A DNA stretch of 64,000 nt from Planctomycetota bacterium. GTDB lineage: Bacteria > Planctomycetota > PLA2 > JAEUHO01. The position numbers and the translations under genes are program-made. The notes under the pieces are model-generated. The model made no database searches and was not told where the DNA came from. It saw nothing but the letters and a program-made list of their open reading frames with translations. How positions within the stretch are numbered: position 1 is the first letter of the stretch; every line of letters starts with the position of its first letter. Where the stretch lies: the NCBI GenBank assembly GCA_028281445.1, contig JANQJW010000031.1:1-64000 (forward strand), written 5' to 3'. Of this stretch, positions 56,364-64,000 are shown piece by piece.

Positions 56364-57557
56364 CTACTTCCTGCCCTCGCGGGGCTTTCCCGTCACTTGC
56401 GGTGCCCGCTTCTCGTCTGGGTCCTCGAAGATCTCGGGATGGCGCAGGCGCTCGGTCTTCCACCAGTCGTGCCACTTGCGCTTGTCCGTGCCCATGGCCT
56501 CGCCGCTGATCTTCCGAAGCGTCCAGGAGATCCAGATCCCGGCGGCCTTGTCGTCGAGGCGGTCGATCAGCTCGGGCACCGCGTACCAGCCCATCTCGAG
56601 CAGCGCGCGGTGGGCGGGCATCTGGACCCGGTACTCGAACTTGAAGCGGTTCATCTTGTAGCAGAGCGGCGGCACGGCCCGGCGATCGCGTTTCTTGGAG
56701 AGCATGCGGATCGTGCGCTCGTGGTGCCCGAAATCGTCGATGTAGATGACCTCGCCAAGCGCCGCGATGCCCGGCGTGCCCATCTTGTCGAGGTGTCGCA
56801 GGATCTCGAGGCTCAGGTCGTAGTTCTTCATCCGGTGGAAGTCCCGGATCGCGCTCATGAAGGGCTTCTCCTTCTCCTGCTTGTCGGGCTTCTCGAGGCA
56901 GCGGTAGATCACGTCGAGGGCGTGGTCCCACTGCGCCTCCTTGGACGGGACCGCGTAGCGCGACATCTCGTTGGCCACGCGGTAGGTACCCACCATGGCC
57001 AACGCCTCGTGCACACCGTCGCGAGCGTCCGGGTCCGCCTCCTTGCGGAAGAGGTCGAAGAGCTCCGGGAGAGCGAGCACGCCCGCACCGGATGCCATGC
57101 CGCGCGCCAGCGCCGCGCGGCCGGCCACGGCCTCGGCGGCGTCGTAAGCCTTCCGCACGCGCTTGCTCCAGAGACCCAGGCGCTCTCCGCGCTTCTTCTT
57201 CGGTAGCGGGACCTCTGTCGCGGCGGGATCGTCCTTCTTCGAAGTCACCCCGCCGCTCTTCGCGGGCGCGTACCAGTCGATGCGGGCGTCGACATCGAGG
57301 AGGTAGACCCGGATGCGATTACGCTGCGCCTCCGTGAGGCGCGGCTCGCGCCGCGCCCGCTCGAAGCGCTTCTTCGCCTCGCGCAGCTTCTCGAGCCCCT
57401 CGCGGATCTTGCCGTTGTCGTCGTCGTCGGTGCCCTGCGCCACGAGCTTCTTGCCGAGCTCGAGGAACGACTTCGCCTCGTCCAAGGGGTCCTCTGCGGC
57501 CGCTACGCCCGTGGCCAGACAGACCGCGCAGATGAGGAAAACGAGCCGCAAGCGCAT
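56364..57557 (-). CDS. Exported HEAT-repeat-like protein
   Basis: A 397-residue protein with a Sec signal (MRLRLVFLICAVCLATGVAAAEDP). Residues 25-100 are helical with a charged linker (EVPLPKKKRGERLG). Residues 150-370 contain HEAT-like repeats (LPELFDLFRKEADPDARDGVHEALAMVG, LSLEILRHLDKMGTPGIAALGEVI, HRALLEMGWYAVPELIDRLDDKAAG), a style frequent in planctomycete periplasmic proteins. The C-terminus is basic. Function unknown; probably a protein-protein scaffold. Confidence 0.75.
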   Translation of the reverse strand: MRLRLVFLICAVCLATGVAAAEDPLDEAKSFLELGKKLVAQGTDDDDNGKIREGLEKLREAKKRFERARREPRLTEAQRNRIRVYLLDVDARIDWYAPAKSGGVTSKKDDPAATEVPLPKKKRGERLGLWSKRVRKAYDAAEAVAGRAALARGMASGAGVLALPELFDLFRKEADPDARDGVHEALAMVGTYRVANEMSRYAVPSKEAQWDHALDVIYRCLEKPDKQEKEKPFMSAIRDFHRMKNYDLSLEILRHLDKMGTPGIAALGEVIYIDDFGHHERTIRMLSKKRDRRAVPPLCYKMNRFKFEYRVQMPAHRALLEMGWYAVPELIDRLDDKAAGIWISWTLRKISGEAMGTDKRKWHDWWKTERLRHPEIFEDPDEKRAPQVTGKPREGRK

Positions 57558-57880
57558 GCCTGACGCTAGCCCGCATGTTGCATGAACTGACGCTAAATCG
57601 CGCGGTCCTCGCTAGTCTCCGAACCCGATCTCCTTGCCGAGAACCGCTCGGCGATGCTCTATTCGGAACCTCGGCTTCGACCTCGGGCCCGAATCCGGCG
57701 CGAGGACACACTGTCGGATCTCGCGAGCCTGGTGGATTCCAGCGCTGCGCGTAGCGTGAGAATCGCTTGTAGTCACTATGACGCGCGCCTCATGCAGCAT
57801 GCGGGCTGGCAGGCGCCTTCCGCGCGGCAAGCAAGCCCGCCGGCGCGGCTACACTCAGGCCGGTGGTTCCGGAGGTTTTC
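57558..57880. other. 323-bp divergent intergenic region
   Basis: It lies between the HEAT-like gene (minus) and the lipoprotein gene (plus). A GGAGG stands five bases before the lipoprotein ATG. TACACT at about 57850-57855 could be a -10 element, but no matching -35 is clear. No small gene or RNA was recognised. Confidence 0.4.
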
Positions 57881-58771
57881 ATGCGCCCGATCGTCCTCGT
57901 TTCCCTTCTCCTCGCGTCTTTCGCTCTCGCCGGCTGCGGCGACTCCGGCAACTCGTTCGAGTTCCGGACGATCTCGGCGGAGCCGAGCGGTAAGCACATC
58001 AAGATCGCCTACGCCATGAAGCCGGGCGACGGCGTCCGCATGACGATGCAGATGAACGGCCGCATGAAGATGACGGGCACCATGGACGTCGACATGCCGA
58101 TTGACATGTCCTTCACGACGACCATGCGCTGCACCGAGGTCAAGTCCAACGGCGACAAGGTGTTGGCGATGACGATCGACGCGACGGCTCTCAACGTGGG
58201 CGAGGAACTCAGCGGCGCGATGGAGAACATGGACATCAGCGGCACGCTCACGCTCGACAAGACCGGTAAGGTCACATCGATGGACTTCGACGCCTCGGAT
58301 CCCCAGATCAACGCGAAGATCGGACAGGCGCTCAAGAACCCCGGCTTTCAGTACTTCGTCCCGATGCCGCCGGAGGGCATGCGCGTAGGCGAGGCGCTCG
58401 ACCTTGCCAAGGTGATGCCGGCCAAGGCGTTCGAGGAGCTCATGAACAGCGCCGCGGGCGGCAGCACGAGCGTGAAGCCCGACCTGCGGGGCGAGATCGT
58501 GCTGCTCGGCACGAAGAACATCGACGGGGAAGACGCGGCCGAGTTCGGCGTCAACATGGTCATGAACATCAAGCTCGAGTCCGAGGCCATGAAGATGGAC
58601 ATGGGCATGCGCGTGAAGGGCAAGCAGTTCTGCTCGCTGCGCACGGGCCTGCCCGCGGGCACGGCCACCTCGACCATGGAGATGCGCCTCGACGGCGCGG
58701 CCGCCGGCATGGAGTACGAGTCCGACTCGAAGATGACCCTGACGATCACCTGCGAGCCGCTCGGTCGCTGA
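57881..58771 (+). CDS. Beta-rich lipoprotein of unknown function
   Basis: A 296-residue lipoprotein (lipobox ALAGC, strong GGAGG five bases upstream). The body is methionine-rich (about 9%) and beta-rich, with alternating motifs such as GVRMTMQMNGRMKMTGTMDVDMPIDMSFTTTMR and LTLDKTGKVTSMDFDAS, as in DUF6263-type planctomycete lipoproteins. Cysteines: the lipid Cys plus C90, C255 and C293 (approximate). The high Met content could serve oxidant quenching or copper handling, but this is speculative. Confidence 0.65.
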   Translation: MRPIVLVSLLLASFALAGCGDSGNSFEFRTISAEPSGKHIKIAYAMKPGDGVRMTMQMNGRMKMTGTMDVDMPIDMSFTTTMRCTEVKSNGDKVLAMTIDATALNVGEELSGAMENMDISGTLTLDKTGKVTSMDFDASDPQINAKIGQALKNPGFQYFVPMPPEGMRVGEALDLAKVMPAKAFEELMNSAAGGSTSVKPDLRGEIVLLGTKNIDGEDAAEFGVNMVMNIKLESEAMKMDMGMRVKGKQFCSLRTGLPAGTATSTMEMRLDGAAAGMEYESDSKMTLTITCEPLGR

Positions 58772-58974
58772 GCGCAACCGCTCTGTGAGGCGAGCGCGAG
58801 GGCGGCGAGACCGAAGCGAGCTGGATGCACGCCGAGGGTTCTCGCCGGATTCGAGTTTCTGGGTAGCACTCCCGCAACCAGTCTGGCATTGAACGCGAGG
58901 ACGTCCAACGGACCTGTGGTGTGCCATGGCACGTCGAGGACGAGGTTCCGAGGAGAGAATCGCCGGCCGCGCCG

Positions 58975-59955
58975 CTACCACGCGTAGGCCTCGGGCGCCT
59001 GTCCTCCGGGGCCCGGGAAGATCCGATCGAGGCGCCCGAGGACCTCGGGCGTCATGTCGATCTCCAGCGCACGCAGCGAGCCATCGAGCTGATCCATGGT
59101 CCGCGGGCCGATGATGGGGGCCGTGACGGCATCGTTGGCGAGCAGCCAGGCGAGTGCCACATCGGCGGGCTTCTCGCCCAGGTCGCGGCAGTAGCCCTCC
59201 CATGCGACGAGCGTCTCGCGCTGCTTCTCCACCCGCGCCTGGACGCGCTCGCTGGCTCGGCGTCCGTCTCCTGCGCCTTCGAGGATGCCGCCGAGCAGAC
59301 CGGCGGCCAGCGGACTCCACGGGATGATGCCGACGCCCTGGTCGCGGCAGGCGGGAATCACCTCGAGCTCGATCGTGCGCTCGGTGAGGTTGTAGAGGCT
59401 CTGCTCGCTGACGAGCCCGAGCATGCGCCGCGAGCGCGCGTGCTCGTTGGCCTGCATGATGTTCCACGCTGCGAAGTTGGACGAGCCGGCGTAGAGCACC
59501 TTGCCTTGCTGGATGAGCGTCTCGTAGGCCTGCCAGATCTCGTCCCACGGCGCCTTTCGCCAGACGTGGTGCATCTGGTAGACGTCGATGAAGTCGGTCT
59601 GCAGCCGACGCAAGCTCTCGTGGCACGCGTGGATGATGTGGCGCGCCGAGAGCTTGCCGTCGTTCTTGCCGTCGCCCATCTGGCCGTACACCTTGGTGGC
59701 GAGCACGACCTGGTCGCGGCGGCCTTCGCCCAGCGCGAACCAGTTGCCGACGATGGTCTCCGTCGCCCCCTTGCCCGCCGTCCCGCCATAGACGTTGGCG
59801 GTGTCGAAGAAGTTGATACCCAGCTCGAGCGAGCGATCCATGATCGCGAAGCTGTCTTCCTCGGACGTGTAGCCGCCGAAGTTCATCGTGCCCAGGCACA
59901 GGCGGCTGACTTCGAGGGCGGTGCGGCCGAGATTCGTGTACTGCATGGCGCTCAT
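58975..59955 (-). CDS. Aldo/keto reductase (YajO/Kv-beta-like group)
   Basis: A 326-residue AKR with the full catalytic tetrad: Asp and Tyr in NFFDTANVYGG (about 45-55), Lys in VVLATKVYGQ (about 85), and His in DVYQMHHVW (about 125). GIIPWSPLAAGLLGG and the NADPH-binding PIIGPRTMDQLDGSLRAL complete the family pattern. It reduces carbonyls with NADPH. The start ATG at 59955 has GGAGA at good distance, favoured over an ATG 12 bp upstream. About 200 bp of non-coding DNA separate it from the lipoprotein gene. Confidence 0.92.
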   Translation of the reverse strand: MSAMQYTNLGRTALEVSRLCLGTMNFGGYTSEEDSFAIMDRSLELGINFFDTANVYGGTAGKGATETIVGNWFALGEGRRDQVVLATKVYGQMGDGKNDGKLSARHIIHACHESLRRLQTDFIDVYQMHHVWRKAPWDEIWQAYETLIQQGKVLYAGSSNFAAWNIMQANEHARSRRMLGLVSEQSLYNLTERTIELEVIPACRDQGVGIIPWSPLAAGLLGGILEGAGDGRRASERVQARVEKQRETLVAWEGYCRDLGEKPADVALAWLLANDAVTAPIIGPRTMDQLDGSLRALEIDMTPEVLGRLDRIFPGPGGQAPEAYAW

Positions 59956-60068
59956 GCGCGTCTCCATGTTGCGAGCGGGGCGGTAGCCTACTCGGCCACC
60001 ATCCGTGTCGCATCCCGTTTCGGGCGCCCAGGAGAACGCCCGCCCCGCGAGACGTGTACGATGCCCGC

Positions 60069-61259
60069 ATGAGGTGCGGAGTGCTCATTGGGATCGTGGC
60101 GGCTATAGGCCTGTCAGGCACCGGCCAGCTCGCGGCGGACGAGCGCAAACCCGAGACGGCTTCCGAGTACGCCGCCTTCGAGGCACTCTGCAACGGCTTC
60201 CCCCAGCCGTCCCAGGACCTTGCGTTCCGCTTCGCGGGCCGGTTCGAGTGTTACGGCTACGCCATCGGCGACATGGAGCTCAGTGCGGTCCCGTTGGAGG
60301 AGGACGGACTTCGCAGGTGGCAGCTCGTCGACCGGTGGACATCGGGTGCCGGGCCGAACCGCGTCGTCTGGGTGGTGAATCTGGTTCTGAGCAGAGACTT
60401 CGAGTTCGTGCGTGGACGCTCTCGTGAGTTCCGCGGCAAGACGGTGCGTGCGTACTGGTGGAAGAGCACAGGCGACGGCATCGAGCTGCTCCACCACAAC
60501 AACGAGGGCGGTGAGCCCACTCGGCGATTGGTTCGACACCGTGGACCGTTTCTGCCTTCGCATGCGGCTCGCTTGCTGGCCGCGCGTTTGATTCCAAGCA
60601 GCGCCGTCGAGGTGCCGCTTCCTCAATTGGATCTGCGCATGCCGTGGCGAAACGAGACCAGCGTGCGCCGGGCAGTGCTCCGGGTCCGTGCCGATGCGCG
60701 CTGGCAAGGCATGAAGTGCCGCCAGGTCGAGATGGTCTCGGACGCCTACGGAGCCTCCCTCGCGCTCGACGCGGAGGACTCGAGTCTCCTCGGCCTCGCA
60801 GAGATGTACGCGGGGAGAACGGCACAAGTAGTCCTGCCGGGTGCCCCCGATCGGGAGCCTGCGCCTCGCAAGGTCCTGACCGATCCGCCGACGACACCGA
60901 CAGCGGCCGCTCTGCAGGCCCTTCTGTGCCTCTCGTACCGAGACGAGTCGATCTTCGAGCGGCTCGTTCACTGGGAAACGCTTCGTCAGCAGATCAATGA
61001 GAAATTCTCGGATGAGCCCGTCGGTGAGACGGAGTTGCGCGAGATCGGCCTGGCGCGGTACCGGCAACGCAGCAACACGGAGCTACGGTGGCCTCGCCGC
61101 AACTACGAGTCTCTCTTGCGGGCCATGGCTGCCGACATGCACGTCGAGTACGACGACGAGTCGAGGGCACGCGTGCAAACGCCTGACGGTGTACCTTCCC
61201 GCGCCTTCGCCGTGCAACGCATTGGAGCGCGCTGGTACCTCGCCGAGATACCCGAGTAG
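60069..61259 (+). CDS. Exported hypothetical protein, 396 aa
   Basis: A 396-residue protein with a Sec signal (GVLIGIVAAIGLSGTGQLAA). The first half (residues 30-150) is beta-rich with three cysteines (CNGF, ECYGY). The second half includes AVLRVRADARWQGMKCRQVEMVSD and the ending AFAVQRIGARWYLAEIPE, which looks like an SnoaL/NTF2-like strand pair. I do not recognise the family. It lies two bases before the methyltransferase gene, so they are co-transcribed. Confidence 0.65.
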   Translation: MRCGVLIGIVAAIGLSGTGQLAADERKPETASEYAAFEALCNGFPQPSQDLAFRFAGRFECYGYAIGDMELSAVPLEEDGLRRWQLVDRWTSGAGPNRVVWVVNLVLSRDFEFVRGRSREFRGKTVRAYWWKSTGDGIELLHHNNEGGEPTRRLVRHRGPFLPSHAARLLAARLIPSSAVEVPLPQLDLRMPWRNETSVRRAVLRVRADARWQGMKCRQVEMVSDAYGASLALDAEDSSLLGLAEMYAGRTAQVVLPGAPDREPAPRKVLTDPPTTPTAAALQALLCLSYRDESIFERLVHWETLRQQINEKFSDEPVGETELREIGLARYRQRSNTELRWPRRNYESLLRAMAADMHVEYDDESRARVQTPDGVPSRAFAVQRIGARWYLAEIPE

Positions 61260-61261
61260 CC

Positions 61262-61963
61262 GTGCCGAACCCCTGGACCGATCCTGAGAAAACACGCGTC
61301 TGGACGCCCGACGGCAAGCCCGGCAATGCACTCAGGCCCCTCCAGATCGGGCTGATCCTCACGACGGCTGCGGTTTGCAAGCCGCAACGGATCCTCGATG
61401 TGGGGTGCGGGCACGGCGAGATCGACGCGCGCTTGCTCGAGCATCTCCCCGACGCCGAGATCGTGTGCCTCGACGAGTCGGCTGTGATGCTCGAGCGCGC
61501 GGCCGAGAGGCTTGCGCCGTTCGGATCGCGCGCCCGCTTCGTGCAGGCGGGCATCGAAAGCGACTGGCGCGATGCCGTGGCGCCGCCCTTCGATCTCATT
61601 CTCGCGAGTCAGGCGGTGCACCACGTCGTCGCGAAAGGGAAGCGTGCGTTCTACGCGCGCGCGTTCGACGCCCTGAAGGTGGGCGGCCTCCTCCTGCTCA
61701 ACGACAAGGTGGCATTCGCTCCGGCGTTCTTTCCCTACATGGTGGGACTCTGGAACGGCATCCGTTCGGCCGCTGGATATGAGCCCGTCGCCGCAACCCT
61801 CGAGTACGCGCCATGGAAGGAAGCCGAGATCCTCGGCGGCGACGTGCCCGACACGGTCGACAAGCACCTCACCTGGTTGGGCGACGCCGGCTTCGAGCCC
61901 GTCGACTGCCTCTGGCGGCACGGCAACCAGGCGCTGATCGCCGCGCTCAAGAACGCCTCATGA
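61262..61963 (+). CDS. Class I SAM-dependent methyltransferase
   Basis: A 233-residue methyltransferase: RILDVGCGHGEIDARLLEHL (SAM motif I), IVCLDESAVMLERAAERL (acidic loop), FDLILASQAVHHVV (motif IV region) and LKVGGLLLLNDKV. Substrate not determinable. GTG start two bases after the exported hypothetical protein. Its 3' end overlaps the convergent M20 peptidase gene by six bases. Confidence 0.87.
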   Translation: MPNPWTDPEKTRVWTPDGKPGNALRPLQIGLILTTAAVCKPQRILDVGCGHGEIDARLLEHLPDAEIVCLDESAVMLERAAERLAPFGSRARFVQAGIESDWRDAVAPPFDLILASQAVHHVVAKGKRAFYARAFDALKVGGLLLLNDKVAFAPAFFPYMVGLWNGIRSAAGYEPVAATLEYAPWKEAEILGGDVPDTVDKHLTWLGDAGFEPVDCLWRHGNQALIAALKNAS

Positions 61964-63400
61964 CGACGCGCGATGGAGGTGATCGTCGAGGACCTGCGCG
62001 ACGCAGCAGGTCAGCTTGATGCCCGTGGGGATGTCGAGGAACTCGTTGGGGCCGTGGGCGTTGCTCCCGGGGCCGAGTACGCCCGTGATGAGGAACTGCG
62101 CGTCCGGAAACTTCTCGCCGAGCATGCCCATGAACGGGATCGAGCCGCCTTCGCCCATGGCGATGGCCGGCGCGCCGAAGTAGCGGTTCGACGCGCTCTC
62201 GACCGAGGCGGTCAGCCAAGGCGCAAGGTCAGGTGTCTCCCAGCCGTCGCCGGGCATGTCGATGTCGAAGACCACGTGCGCGCCGTGGGGCGGCTCGGCT
62301 TCGAGGATCTCTTTGAGCCGCCGCGCCGCAACGGTCGCGTCCGCGTTCGGAGGCACGCGCAGCGATAGCTTGAGCGCCGTGTGAGGACGCAACACGTTGC
62401 CTGCCATCTCGAGACTCGGCAGGCCGTCGGAGCCCGTGACCTCCAGCGCGGCGCGCCACGTGCGATCGAGGATCAGCTCAGCGAGGTCCTCGCCGGCGGG
62501 CTCGACGCCGTCGAGGAACGGGAATTTGGTGTAGACCTCGTCCCCGAGCACCTCGGCCGCGGCACGCGCCTGTGCGACGCGTTCCTCGGGGATTGCGGTC
62601 TGGAAGGCGTCGATCTCCAACAGGCCGTCCATCTCGTCTTCGACGCGTGAGAGCAGCTGGCGTGCAACGCGGAAGCTCGACGGCACGACCCCGCCGGCGT
62701 CGCCGGAGTGCACGCCCTCGGCGAGCACGCCGACGCGCAGCGTCCCGACGACGATGCCGCGGAGCGACGTGGTCATCCAGAGCTGGTCGTAGTTGCCGCA
62801 GCCCGAGTCGAGGCAGACGACGAGGCTTGGATCGCCGATGCGGTCCGCGAGCGCGTCGATGTAGTGGGGGAGGTCGAAGCTGCCGCTCTCTTCGCACGCT
62901 TCGATGATCACGACGCAACGCGCGTGCGAGCCTCCGTAGCGCTGCACCGCTTCGATGGCCGTCAGCGAAGCGAAGGCCGCATAGCCGTCGTCGGCGCCGC
63001 CGCGGCCGTAAAGCCGGTCTCCCTCGCGAACGGGCTTCCAGGGGCCGAGGTCTTCGCGCCACCCGCTCATCTCGGGCTGCTTGTCGAGGTGTCCATAGAG
63101 CAGCACCGTGTCGTCACCCTCGCCCGGCACTTCCATGTAGATCAGCGGGGTTCGTCCCTCGAGCCGCACGACCTCCACGGTCAGGCCCTCGATCCTGCGT
63201 TCCCGGCACCAGGCCTCGATGAGGGCCACGGCCTCGTCCATGTAGCCGTGCTGGGCCCAATCGGGGTCGAAGAGCGGCGACTTGTTGGGGATGCGGATGT
63301 ACTCGGTGAGCTGGGGGACGATCTCCGCCTCCCAGGTCTCCCCGACGAAGGCGGCCAGCGCCTCGTGGTCGAGGCCGGCGCGTGTCTCGGAAGTACTCAT
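61958..63400 (-). CDS. M20 family metallopeptidase
   Basis: A 480-residue zinc peptidase (CNDP/DapE/ArgE family). VLLYGHLDKQPEM contains the first zinc His and catalytic Asp; YGRGGADDGYAAF the bridging Asp; IEACEESGSFD the catalytic Glu pair; and GSNAHGPNEFLDIPTG the final His. VLAEGVHSGDAGGVVPSSFRV belongs to the dimerisation lid. It hydrolyses dipeptides or acylated amino acids, most like the carnosinase-type branch. No signal peptide, so cytosolic. Divergent from the lipoprotein selenoprotein gene (47-bp gap). Confidence 0.92.
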   Translation of the reverse strand: MSTSETRAGLDHEALAAFVGETWEAEIVPQLTEYIRIPNKSPLFDPDWAQHGYMDEAVALIEAWCRERRIEGLTVEVVRLEGRTPLIYMEVPGEGDDTVLLYGHLDKQPEMSGWREDLGPWKPVREGDRLYGRGGADDGYAAFASLTAIEAVQRYGGSHARCVVIIEACEESGSFDLPHYIDALADRIGDPSLVVCLDSGCGNYDQLWMTTSLRGIVVGTLRVGVLAEGVHSGDAGGVVPSSFRVARQLLSRVEDEMDGLLEIDAFQTAIPEERVAQARAAAEVLGDEVYTKFPFLDGVEPAGEDLAELILDRTWRAALEVTGSDGLPSLEMAGNVLRPHTALKLSLRVPPNADATVAARRLKEILEAEPPHGAHVVFDIDMPGDGWETPDLAPWLTASVESASNRYFGAPAIAMGEGGSIPFMGMLGEKFPDAQFLITGVLGPGSNAHGPNEFLDIPTGIKLTCCVAQVLDDHLHRASS

Positions 63401-63447
63401 GGCGAGATCATAGGCACGGCCCGCAGGCGGTCGTAGGCTGCGCCGCC

Positions 63448-63855
63448 ATGAGAACGATTGCCGTGGTAACCCTGGCCTACTTCCTCGCTGCCTGCGGGGA
63501 TGCCCCGCCCAAGAAGGAAGAGACCATTACGAGCCCGCCCGTCGAGCAGGCGGATGCCCAGAAGACGCTGCGCGTCGAGTACTACGAGATCAACAAGAAG
63601 TGACCCTTCTGCCAGCGCGTCATCGCGGCGCTCGGCCAGTTGGGCCGAATGGATCCGTACAAGGACAAGGTCACAGTAGAGGTGATCGGCATCAGCAGCG
63701 AGCGCGGCTCGGTCGCCAATCGCACCTACGATTGGAAGGGACAGGGCCACGGGCTCGTGATCCTGGACGCCAACGGCAAGCTGCTGGAGGTGATCCCCGG
63801 CCACAGCTACGGCCGCGACGAGATCAAAGAGGCGTTCGACAAGCACCTCAACTGA
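63448..63855 (+). CDS. Thioredoxin-fold lipoprotein with U-P-F-C selenocysteine motif
   Basis: A 135-residue lipoprotein when the TGA at 63601-63603 is read as Sec52. Signal and lipobox (YFLAAC) are followed by a short acidic linker, then LRVEYYEINKK-U52-P-F-C55-QRVIAALGQL. After that the frame continues through KVTVEVIGISSERG and GLVILDANGKLLEVIPGHSYGRDEIKEAFDKHLN, a normal thioredoxin/glutaredoxin ending. The active site of relatives is C-P-F-C or C-P-Y-C, so Sec replaces the N-terminal, attacking Cys. A 5-bp hairpin starts 11 nt after the UGA. It is probably a membrane-tethered reductase facing the periplasm. The frame upstream of the ATG (from 63382) is chance. Confidence 0.9.
63614..63632 (+). 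promoter_or_regulatory. SECIS-like hairpin of the lipoprotein selenoprotein
   Basis: AGCGC-GTCATCGCG-GCGCT gives five perfect pairs. The loop opens with GU, and this G is the 16th nucleotide after the UGA. Inside the loop an alternative CGCG-TCAT-CGCG stem is also possible. Confidence 0.7.
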
Positions 63856-63935
63856 TTTGACGCCCTGCGTGACGCCTCCGTCGGAAGAGGCCTACAATGG
63901 GTGCGGCTACGGGCCCGGGGCAGGGCCGCATCACC

Positions 63936-64000
63936 ATGCCGCGTACCGCATCTCTCCTTCTTCTGCTCGTCCCCTTGTTGGCCGCTTGCGGCGACGACCC
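63936..64000 (+). CDS. Lipoprotein, N-terminal fragment cut by the window edge
   Basis: An ATG at 63936 opens a classic lipoprotein signal: basic start (MPRT), hydrophobic ASLLLLLVPLLA and lipobox LAAC, then GDD. Only 21 codons are visible. It lies 80 bp after the selenoprotein gene on the same strand and could be part of the same transcript. Confidence 0.65.
   Translation, partial: MPRTASLLLLLVPLLAACGDD

Noticed and set aside
58772..58974. Palindrome GTGCCATGGCAC near 58920 between the lipoprotein and aldo/keto reductase genes
   Set aside because: It lies between two convergent gene ends, with no promoter need there. A 12-bp palindrome can arise by chance in this composition.

Overview
The window is GC-rich, densely coded DNA from a Gram-negative-type bacterium. 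It has many Sec and lipoprotein signal peptides, a periplasmic tricorn protease, sortilin/BNR and FG-GAP exoproteins, and a hexahaem cytochrome. This gene style suggests Planctomycetota or another deeply branching high-GC phylum, but no marker gene here fixes the taxonomy. The chromosome looks aerobic or facultative and heterotrophic: ATP-type PEP carboxykinase, an aspartase-family enzyme, peptidases and aldose-dehydrogenase-like enzymes. Short intergenic gaps and small operons are the rule.

Layout. 1-3.6 kb looks accessory: an HTH gene fragment, three linked hypothetical genes of lower GC, a 16-bp inverted-repeat pair, a degenerate tRNA-Asn and two extra copies of its 3' end. 3.6-15 kb holds a cNMP-domain thioredoxin-reductase-like protein, a PQQ sugar dehydrogenase-like protein, a broken S9 peptidase carrying a VHL-beta-like domain, DUF2200, an S74-domain lipoprotein, a quinone reductase, a K+ channel with two RCK modules, an aminotransferase and a glycosyltransferase. 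15-20 kb is a Fur-box-controlled pair (FG-GAP lipoprotein plus PepSY membrane protein). 20-30 kb holds rhomboid, bestrophin and carbonic anhydrase genes, an exported D-2-hydroxyacid dehydrogenase, PAP2, a sortilin-like protein and pckA. 30-46 kb holds a selenocysteine peroxiredoxin, a cNMP-aspartase fusion, a CDF transporter, a frameshifted multihaem cytochrome, redox and PLP enzymes, Nfu, MFS, a PEGA lipoprotein, a cyclophilin and an NTT-like carrier. 46-52 kb is tricorn protease followed by two tandem selenocysteine thioredoxin-fold proteins. 52-64 kb holds a radical SAM protein, a spermidine-synthase-like protein, a response regulator, lipoproteins, an aldo/keto reductase, a methyltransferase, an M20 peptidase and a fourth selenoprotein.

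Main discovery. Four genes carry an in-frame UGA exactly where the family has its redox cysteine, and homologous sequence continues in the same frame afterwards: an AhpC-type peroxiredoxin (29911-30534, minus), two exported TlpA-like proteins with a U-x-x-C motif (50045-51088 and 51165-52226), and a lipoprotein with U-P-F-C (63448-63855). A short hairpin of the kind expected for a bacterial SECIS lies just 3' of each UGA. An ordinary gene caller would cut each of them in two. Together they imply a selenocysteine-decoding bacterium with a largely extracytoplasmic thiol/selenol redox system. The decoding genes selA, selB, selC and selD are not in this window.
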